Source: Lachnospiraceae bacterium
Lineage (GTDB): Bacteria; Bacillota; Clostridia; Lachnospirales; Lachnospiraceae
Assembly: GCA_022510525.1 (NCBI GenBank)
Contig: JAFLTH010000025.1
Coordinates: 1-37,072 of the forward strand
DNA length: 37,072 bases
Direction: 5' to 3'
The position numbers and the translations under genes are program-made. The notes beneath the pieces are model-generated. The model saw nothing but the letters and a program-made list of their open reading frames with translations, made no database searches and was not told the origin of the DNA. Every line of letters begins with the position of its first letter. Position 1 is the first letter of the stretch. Below are positions 32,221 to 37,072 of the stretch, piece after piece.

Positions 32221-34131
32221 ATGAAGCATGGATTTGTAAAAGTTGCGGCGGTAACGCCTAAAATCAGGGTAGCTGATCCCGCATATAATGCACGCCAGAT
32301 ATGCGCCAGTATGCAGAGTGCTATGGAAAAAGGCGCCAAGGTCATAGTTTTTCCGGAGCTGTGTCTGACAGGTTATACCTGCGGGGATCTGTTTTTGCAG
32401 GAGTTGCTTCTGCGTGAGGCGAAAGAGCAGCTTAAGGTTGTAGCGGACGAAACCGAAGGCAGTGACGCTCTGGTTTTTGTAGGTCTGCCTTTGGAAAAAG
32501 ACCATAAGCTCTACAATGTGGCGGCAGTGATTCAGGACGGCGCCATACTTGCGTTGATTCCCAAGCGATTTATTCCGTCATATGCGGAATTTTATGAGGC
32601 AAGGCATTTTGAAGCCGGAAATAAGATTGCCGAAACTTATGTATTGGATGAAAAGGAAATCCCCTTTGGAACTAATATTCTGCTTGAGGCAGATTCTATG
32701 AAAGAACTGGTGGTGGGTTGTGAAATATGTGAGGACTTGTGGGCTCCGGAAGCTCCGGCAATATCACATGCCCTTGCAGGTGCCAGTGTGCTTGTTAATC
32801 TTTCTGCCTCCAATGAGACCATTGGTAAAGACAATTATAGAGAGATGCTGGTTAAATCTTCCAGCGCCAGGCTGATTGCGGCTTATATTTATACTTCTGC
32901 CGGTGAAGGCGAGTCTACGCAGGATCTTGTTTTCGGCGGTCACAATATCATTGCTGAAAACGGTACTGTACTTGCGCAGGCCAAGCGTTTCATAGGAGAA
33001 ACTATTTATGCGGATATTGACGTTCACCGCCTTGACCACGAAAGACGCAGGATGACAACATACAGGACAGAAGGGAAAGAGAATTATCTGGTAGTGCCTT
33101 TTCATCTGGAAGAAGAGGACACCGAGCTTGAAAGAAACTTTGCACCGCAGCCCTTTGTTCCTTCGGTAAAAGAAGAAAGGGATAAACGATGCGACGAAAT
33201 TCTTTCCATACAATCATATGGTCTGAAAAAACGCTTTGAGCATACCGGCTCTAAATCTGCCGTAATCGGTATTTCCGGAGGATTGGATTCAACTTTGGCA
33301 TTACTTGTAACGGTACGTGCCTTTGATATGCTTGGGATAGACCGGAAAAATATTATATCTGTTACTATGCCCTGCTTTGGTACGACAGACAGAACATATG
33401 ACAATGCCTGCAGACTTACTAAAGAACTTGGAACCGGGCTTAGAGAGGTGGATATAAAAGAGTCGGTAAGTCAGCACTTTAACGATATTGATCAGGATAT
33501 TAACAATCATGATGTAACCTATGAAAATGGCCAGGCAAGGGAGCGTACACAGGTACTCATGGATATAGCCAACAGTACCGGCGGCATGGTAATAGGAACA
33601 GGAGATATGTCGGAGCTTGCGCTTGGCTGGGCCACATATAATGGCGACCATATGTCTATGTATGGTGTAAACTGCGGAGTACCCAAAACACTTGTGCGTC
33701 ATCTGGTGCGTTATTATGCCGATACCTGTGGTAATGAAAACTTGTCCGGAATTTTACTGGATATACTTGACACGCCTGTCAGTCCTGAACTTCTTCCTCC
33801 GGTGGACGGTGTGATTTCACAAAAAACAGAGGATTTGGTCGGTCCTTATGAACTGCACGACTTTTTCCTATATTACATGTTAAGATGCGGCTTTGAACCG
33901 GCTAAGATTTATCGTATTGCCAAGCTGTCTTTTGCAGGTCAGTATACGGATGAAGTTATACTTAAGTGGTTAAAAACCTTTTACCATAGATTTTTTACCC
34001 AGCAGTTTAAACGTTCCTGTCTGCCTGACGGTCCTAAAGTCGGAAGCGTTGCGCTTTCTCCGAGGGGAGACTGGAGAATGCCATCCGATGCCTGCGGTGA
34101 GATGTGGTTGAGACAGTTGGAGGAACTTTAA
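32221..34131 (+). CDS. nadE: Glutamine-dependent NAD+ synthase
   Basis: 636 residues, the two-domain form. The N-terminal nitrilase-type amidase frees ammonia from glutamine, using the catalytic triad Glu (FPELCLTGYTCGDLF), Lys (LIPKRFIPSYAEFYE) and Cys (VGCEICEDLWAP). The C-terminal synthetase adenylates nicotinate adenine dinucleotide with the P-loop GISGGLDSTLALL (about residue 350), and includes GTGDMSELALGWATYNGDHMSMY. The order fits the final step of NAD synthesis in the cytosol. It starts 2 bases after hslO with GGAGAA upstream. One dispersed palindrome (33768-33781, encoding DTPV) lies in the synthetase half. A strong bidirectional terminator ends the transcript. Confidence 0.96.
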   Translation: MKHGFVKVAAVTPKIRVADPAYNARQICASMQSAMEKGAKVIVFPELCLTGYTCGDLFLQELLLREAKEQLKVVADETEGSDALVFVGLPLEKDHKLYNVAAVIQDGAILALIPKRFIPSYAEFYEARHFEAGNKIAETYVLDEKEIPFGTNILLEADSMKELVVGCEICEDLWAPEAPAISHALAGASVLVNLSASNETIGKDNYREMLVKSSSARLIAAYIYTSAGEGESTQDLVFGGHNIIAENGTVLAQAKRFIGETIYADIDVHRLDHERRRMTTYRTEGKENYLVVPFHLEEEDTELERNFAPQPFVPSVKEERDKRCDEILSIQSYGLKKRFEHTGSKSAVIGISGGLDSTLALLVTVRAFDMLGIDRKNIISVTMPCFGTTDRTYDNACRLTKELGTGLREVDIKESVSQHFNDIDQDINNHDVTYENGQARERTQVLMDIANSTGGMVIGTGDMSELALGWATYNGDHMSMYGVNCGVPKTLVRHLVRYYADTCGNENLSGILLDILDTPVSPELLPPVDGVISQKTEDLVGPYELHDFFLYYMLRCGFEPAKIYRIAKLSFAGQYTDEVILKWLKTFYHRFFTQQFKRSCLPDGPKVGSVALSPRGDWRMPSDACGEMWLRQLEEL

Positions 34132-34150
34132 AAAATTAATTATTAATAAA

Positions 34151-34201
34151 AAAACAAACAATATCCTCTATGAAATCAAAAAAGAAGATATTGTTTGTTT
34201 T
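34151..34201. terminator. Strong bidirectional rho-independent terminator
   Basis: A perfect 15-bp stem, AAAACAAACAATATC (34151-34165) with GATATTGTTTGTTTT (34187-34201), with a 21-base loop. T residues end the right arm, and A residues precede the left arm, so it can serve nadE on the plus strand and the anchored FMN-like gene on the minus strand. Confidence 0.8.
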
Positions 34202-34206
34202 ATTTG

Positions 34207-34220
34207 TGACACATGTGTCA
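34207..34220. promoter_or_regulatory. 14-bp perfect palindrome, only intergenic copy of the TGACA-N4-TGTCA motif
   Basis: TGACACATGTGTCA is fully self-complementary. It lies between the terminator and the stop of the minus-strand gene, i.e. between two 3' ends, where a promoter operator would not be expected. Seven further copies of the 5-4-5 motif occur inside genes from 20215 onward. Confidence 0.6.
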
Positions 34221-34224
34221 TTAT

Positions 34225-34731
34225 TTATTGTTTGTTTTCTGATTCCGTGTCTGTATTTGCATCCGTCTCGGCTTCTGTTTCCGTTTTTACAGCCTTATCC
34301 AGAGAAGAAGTAATCGCATTTAACAAAACCATTGAAGTATACTTGCTGTCATCGGAATAAGTAATGTTATCCAGACTCTGATTGGTTATTATCTGCTCGG
34401 CAAGTTCTTCAAACGAAGGCTGTATCAGAGGATACATCGTTGTAACGGCTTCATCCAGATTGACCAGCCGTATGGAATTGATGTTGTTCTCATCAACGGT
34501 AACTTCTATTTCCACTATGTTGTCGTTCAGAATCAGCGAAGTGGTGTAAACACCCGGAATATAGCTGTTTATAGTGGTCTGCGTCATTGTGGAAACAGTG
34601 TCTTTATCTTCACTTTCCGGCAGAAACATAATAATGAGCAGGATTATGAACAGGATGCCGAGTACGGCAAAAATTCCTGTATATATCAATTCTTTTACAT
34701 GAAGCACAACAATTTTAGTTTTGGAACTCAT
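34225..34731 (-). CDS. Membrane-anchored protein with FMN-binding-like domain
   Basis: 168 residues. A cytoplasmic basic head is followed by one helix (about 16-38, GIFAVLGILFIILLIIMFL), then an extracytoplasmic domain of about 100 residues. IPGVYTTSLILNDNIVEIEVTVDENNINSIRLVNL has the G-Y, then V-V-(E)-V-V-(D/N)-N-I-I pattern of FMN-binding (NqrC/RnfG-type) domains, and SKYTSMVLLNAITSSLDKA fits the segment where RnfG-type proteins carry the Thr for covalent FMN. The usual SGAT motif is not clear, so flavin binding is doubtful. The C-terminus is a Glu/Thr/Asp-rich tail. It is divergent from glnA. TGGGGAT serves as its ribosome binding site. Confidence 0.6.
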   Translation of the reverse strand: MSSKTKIVVLHVKELIYTGIFAVLGILFIILLIIMFLPESEDKDTVSTMTQTTINSYIPGVYTTSLILNDNIVEIEVTVDENNINSIRLVNLDEAVTTMYPLIQPSFEELAEQIITNQSLDNITYSDDSKYTSMVLLNAITSSLDKAVKTETEAETDANTDTESENKQ

Positions 34732-34799
34732 AAAATATCCCCATAGAAAATCTTTTTAATAGTTTATGAGACCGGTTGGCAGATTATGACTTGCTTTTG

Positions 34800-34829
34800 T
34801 TGACAAAACTGTTTTCAAGGTGGTATTCT
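34800..34829 (+). promoter_or_regulatory. glnA promoter
   Basis: Consensus TTGACA (34800-34805) and TATTCT (34824-34829) are 18 bases apart. Transcription would begin near 34835-34838, leaving a leader of about 90 bases before the glnA start. Confidence 0.5.
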
Positions 34830-34834
34830 GTAAC

Positions 34835-34904
34835 AGAACAAGGGCGTTCTTTTCTTTCGTTTTGCTATAAAAGGGGCAGGGCGTTAGATTTGGATGCTTT
34901 TTTT
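34835..34904 (+). promoter_or_regulatory. glnA leader: hexaloop hairpin followed by terminator-like hairpin (possible ANTAR target)
   Basis: AGAAC (34835-34839) pairs with GTTCT (34846-34850) around the six-base loop AAGGGC, with A at loop position 1 and G at position 4, the signature of RNA targets of ANTAR proteins. Downstream, GCGTT (34881-34885) can pair with GATGC (34893-34897), followed by seven Ts (34898-34904). Alternatively AAAAGGGGCA (34869-34878) can pair with TGCTTTTTTT. The adjacent downstream gene of glnA encodes an ANTAR regulator. Only one hexaloop hairpin was found where known targets have two, and the predicted start of transcription falls at its first base. Confidence 0.45.
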
Positions 34905-34925
34905 GTATAGAAAGGGATGAAAAAG

Positions 34926-36260
34926 ATGAGAAAGAATTATACCAAAAAAGACATAATGAGGCTGGTGCAGGATGAAGATGTGGAATTTATACGTCTGCAG
35001 TTTACCGATATTTTTGGTAATCTGAAGAACATGGCAGTTACAGTGAGTCAGTTGGAAAAAGCGCTGGACAATAAGTGCATGTTTGACGGTTCTTCAATAG
35101 AGGGATTTGCAAGGATTGAGGAATCGGATATGTATCTTCATCCGGATTTCAGTACATTTGAGATTTTTCCATGGAGACCGCAGCAGGGGAAAGTGGCAAG
35201 ACTCATATGTGATGTTTACAGATCTGACGGAGCTCCTTTTGAGGGCGACCCGCGTTATATACTTAAACGTGCGATTAAGGAAGCCGAAAATCTCGGATAT
35301 GTTTTTGAGGTAGGGCCGGAATGTGAGTTCTTTTTGTTTAATACCGATGAAAATGCAATGCCGACGACAAATACACATGAGCAGGCGGGATATTTTGACT
35401 TAGGACCTGTGGACTTTGGTGAGAATGCAAGGCGCGATATGGTTCTGACACTGGAGGAAATGGGCTTCGTTGTGGAGTCTTCACATCATGAGATTGCGCC
35501 TGCACAGCATGAAATAGATTTCCGTTATGATGAGGCGCTAGCTACAGCGGATAATATTATGACTTTCAAACTGGCAGTCAAAACCATTGCCAAAAGGCAT
35601 GGACTTCATGCAACCTTTATGCCCAAACCAAAATCCGGAGTAAACGGTTCGGGAATGCATATAAATATGTCTTTGTGCAAAGACGGAAAAAATATTTTTG
35701 CAGATGAAAATGACAAGAATGGTCTGAGTAAGGAGGCATATTATTTTATTGGCGGTATTATTAAGCATATGAAAGGTATGACGGCAGTTTTTAATCCGCT
35801 GGTAAACTCATATAGAAGGCTGATTCCGGGTTTTGAGGCGCCGGTTCATATTGCATGGAGTGTTACTAACAGAAGTCCGCTTATCAGGATTCCCGGAACA
35901 CATGGAGAGGGAACAAGGATAGAACTTCGTTCTCCGGACCCTACTGCCAATCCTTATCTGGCGCTGGCAGTCTGCTTAAGAGCCGGACTTGACGGAATAG
36001 CCAATAAAATCATGCCGCCTGAGAGCGTGGACTGCAATATCTTTGAGATGAGCGACGAACAGAAGAAAGAGCGCGGCATAGAAGAAATACCGGCAACTCT
36101 TAATGAGGCCATATATGAGATGGAAAAAGATGATTTGATACGAGAGGTGTTGGGAGACCATACCTATACAAAATACATCCGTGCCAAGAGAGCCGAATGG
36201 CACAGCTATCGTTCACAGGTTACTGAATGGGAGATCAATGAGTACTTAAATAAGTTTTAG
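34926..36260 (+). CDS. glnA: Glutamine synthetase, type I
   Basis: 444 residues from the ATG at 34926. GAAAGGG (34910-34916) is at proper distance from this ATG but touches the ATG at 34917, which is therefore rejected. It makes glutamine from glutamate, ammonia and ATP as a cytosolic dodecamer. Features are [22 protein letters not shown] near residue 50, [11 protein letters not shown] (metal and glutamate site), [50 protein letters not shown] and the flap-to-end region [27 protein letters not shown]. The length and short form agree with the GSI-alpha subtype of Firmicutes, which is not adenylylated. It is followed after 36 bases by an ANTAR regulator and preceded by a leader with hairpins, suggesting control by nitrogen through antitermination. 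Confidence 0.97.
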   Translation: MRKNYTKKDIMRLVQDEDVEFIRLQFTDIFGNLKNMAVTVSQLEKALDNKCMFDGSSIEGFARIEESDMYLHPDFSTFEIFPWRPQQGKVARLICDVYRSDGAPFEGDPRYILKRAIKEAENLGYVFEVGPECEFFLFNTDENAMPTTNTHEQAGYFDLGPVDFGENARRDMVLTLEEMGFVVESSHHEIAPAQHEIDFRYDEALATADNIMTFKLAVKTIAKRHGLHATFMPKPKSGVNGSGMHINMSLCKDGKNIFADENDKNGLSKEAYYFIGGIIKHMKGMTAVFNPLVNSYRRLIPGFEAPVHIAWSVTNRSPLIRIPGTHGEGTRIELRSPDPTANPYLALAVCLRAGLDGIANKIMPPESVDCNIFEMSDEQKKERGIEEIPATLNEAIYEMEKDDLIREVLGDHTYTKYIRAKRAEWHSYRSQVTEWEINEYLNKF

Positions 36261-36296
36261 ACTTAAATTGAAGATTTGGAGTAAGGAGGTGATCGT

Positions 36297-36845
36297 GTGG
36301 TCAATATAATTGTAGCCTTGCCCAAAATAGAAGATGCCAAAGGTATTCGTAGTATCCTGAACAAGAACGGCTTTAATGTGACGGCGGTATGTACTACGGG
36401 AGCTCAGGTACTCAGCCAGATTGATGACTGGAATGACGGAATAATTATATGTGGTTACAAGCTTACGGATATGATGTATTCCGGATTACACGAATGCCTT
36501 CCCAATGGATTTGATATGCTGATGATGGCCTCCGGACGAGTGATGGTAGATTGTCTGGATAACAATATTATCTGCCTTTCCATGCCTTTTAAGGTGCATG
36601 ACCTGATAGATACGGTATCAATGATGACAAATGCAATCATGCGGAGAAGAAAAAAGGCGAGGCAGCAGCCTAAGGTACGTGATGAAAAAGAAATGGCATT
36701 GATTAAAGAAGCTAAGGAAGTTTTGATGGTAAGGAATAATATGACCGAGGAGGAAGCGCATAGATATATTCAGAAGTGCAGTATGGACAGCGGAACCAAT
36801 ATGGTGGAAACTGCGCAGATGGTGCTGAGGATGATGAAAGGGTAG
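36297..36845 (+). CDS. ANTAR-domain regulator with degenerate receiver
   Basis: 182 residues from a GTG at 36297 with a perfect AAGGAGGTGATC site 3-4 bases upstream. The first 115 or so residues have receiver-like alternation (VNIIVALPKIEDAKGIRSILNKNGF), but the phosphorylation site is missing: the strand that should end in Asp reads GIIICGYKL, and the acidic pair after the first strand is replaced (ALPKIED). After a basic linker (RRRKKARQQPK) comes the ANTAR domain (about 128-180; LIKEAKEVLMVRNNMTEEEAHRYIQKCSMDSG, ending VLRMM). ANTAR domains bind hexaloop hairpins in RNA and stop termination. A pseudo-receiver means control is probably by ligand or partner binding, for instance glutamine or glutamine synthetase, rather than phosphorylation. 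The gene directly follows glnA. Confidence 0.9.
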   Translation: MVNIIVALPKIEDAKGIRSILNKNGFNVTAVCTTGAQVLSQIDDWNDGIIICGYKLTDMMYSGLHECLPNGFDMLMMASGRVMVDCLDNNIICLSMPFKVHDLIDTVSMMTNAIMRRRKKARQQPKVRDEKEMALIKEAKEVLMVRNNMTEEEAHRYIQKCSMDSGTNMVETAQMVLRMMKG

Positions 36846-36865
36846 ACGGATGCAGCCCCTTTCAT
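36834..36865 (+). terminator. Terminator-like hairpin overlapping the ANTAR gene stop
   Basis: ATGAAAGGG (36834-36842) pairs perfectly with CCCTTTCAT (36857-36865) around 14 bases that include the TAG stop. The following tract (TCTATTATAG) is only modestly T-rich, so termination is likely but not certain. Confidence 0.45.
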
Positions 36866-36929
36866 TCTATTATAGTTTGTAAGAAGGTTTTATGGCATTG
36901 GAAGTGGATTTATGGTATAGTAAGGATTA

Positions 36930-37072
36930 ATAGGTGTTGAGGAACTCCGAGATGTGCAGGCGATGAAAAAGGTTACCGCTTCAAGACACGCTTTCGCTCC
37001 GTTAAAAACGCAACGGATGCTAAGCTCGAAAATACCTCGCTAAGCACCGGCGTTTTTAGAGGGTCTTTCAGC
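36930..37072. other. Structured noncoding element at the right edge, incomplete
   Basis: No ORF is credible in 36846-37072. From about 36950 the sequence is more GC-rich and structured. CCGTT (36999-37003) pairs with AACGG (37012-37016). TAAAAACGC (37003-37011) is the exact complement of GCGTTTTTA (37050-37058). GCTAAGC occurs twice (37019-37025 and 37039-37045), with CTCG after the first and before the second copy. It could be a small RNA, a leader of the next gene or a dispersed intergenic repeat. The element runs into the edge, so its limits and strand are unknown. Confidence 0.5.

Noticed and set aside
20215-34220. Dispersed palindromes as ordinary promoter operators
   Set aside because: Seven of eight lie well inside genes and the eighth lies between two gene ends, so classical promoter repression does not explain them.
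1-37072. tRNA, rRNA, CRISPR arrays, insertion sequences, phage genes, restriction-modification operon
   Set aside because: I looked for cloverleaf-like GC-rich segments, regular spacer repeats, transposase motifs and methylase motifs and found none I could support.

Overview
The window looks like chromosomal DNA of a low-GC, strictly anaerobic Firmicute, most likely a Lachnospiraceae-type gut or rumen Clostridium. The grounds are AT-leaning codon use, strong AGGAGG-type ribosome binding sites, a clostridial type I glutamine synthetase beside an ANTAR regulator, a CpI-like [FeFe] hydrogenase, a pectin methylesterase and a family 20 hexosaminidase. I saw no rRNA, tRNA, CRISPR array, prophage or insertion sequence. 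The taxonomy is inferred from gene content and remembered family resemblance.

Layout. 1-1532 (minus): truncated DUF4163/DUF3298 (RsiV-like) lipoprotein. 1623-6073: signalling block with a multi-TM chemoreceptor, a GIY-YIG protein, a single-domain response regulator, a voltage-gated-type K+ channel and a GNAT acetyltransferase. 6109-8194: a WYL regulator behind a perfect inverted repeat, then VOC and GyrI-like genes. 8207-9748 (minus): a PIN-like/helical-repeat gene coupled to an AlkD-like HEAT-repeat gene. 9949-11833: free-Met-R-sulfoxide reductase and a convergent MATE transporter. 12015-16754: SCP2 protein, anchored alpha/beta hydrolase, free-standing condensation enzyme, carrier protein and AMP-ligase, i.e. 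a minimal nonribosomal/acyl-amide assembly line. 16795-20584: pectinesterase, OGG-type glycosylase and RecQ. 20633-24189: an Fe-S flavoprotein (NuoF tail fused to GltD) overlapping an [FeFe] hydrogenase. 24216-30486: small membrane protein, glycosyltransferase, HisC-type aminotransferase, small multidrug export protein and a large surface GH20 enzyme. 30504-34131: methyltransferase, Hsp33 and NAD synthase, ended by a strong bidirectional terminator. 34225-34731 (minus): anchored FMN-binding-like protein. 34926-36845: glnA and an ANTAR regulator with a pseudo-receiver. 36846-37072: no gene, but a structured element cut by the window edge.

The main candidates for something undescribed are: (i) a dispersed palindrome TGACA-N4-TGTCA, found eight times between 20.2 and 34.2 kb and not at all in the first 20 kb, with all seven coding copies in one reading frame; (ii) the condensation/carrier/ligase cluster; (iii) the PIN-like plus HEAT gene pair; (iv) the flavoprotein-hydrogenase pair; (v) a possible ANTAR-type attenuator in the glnA leader.
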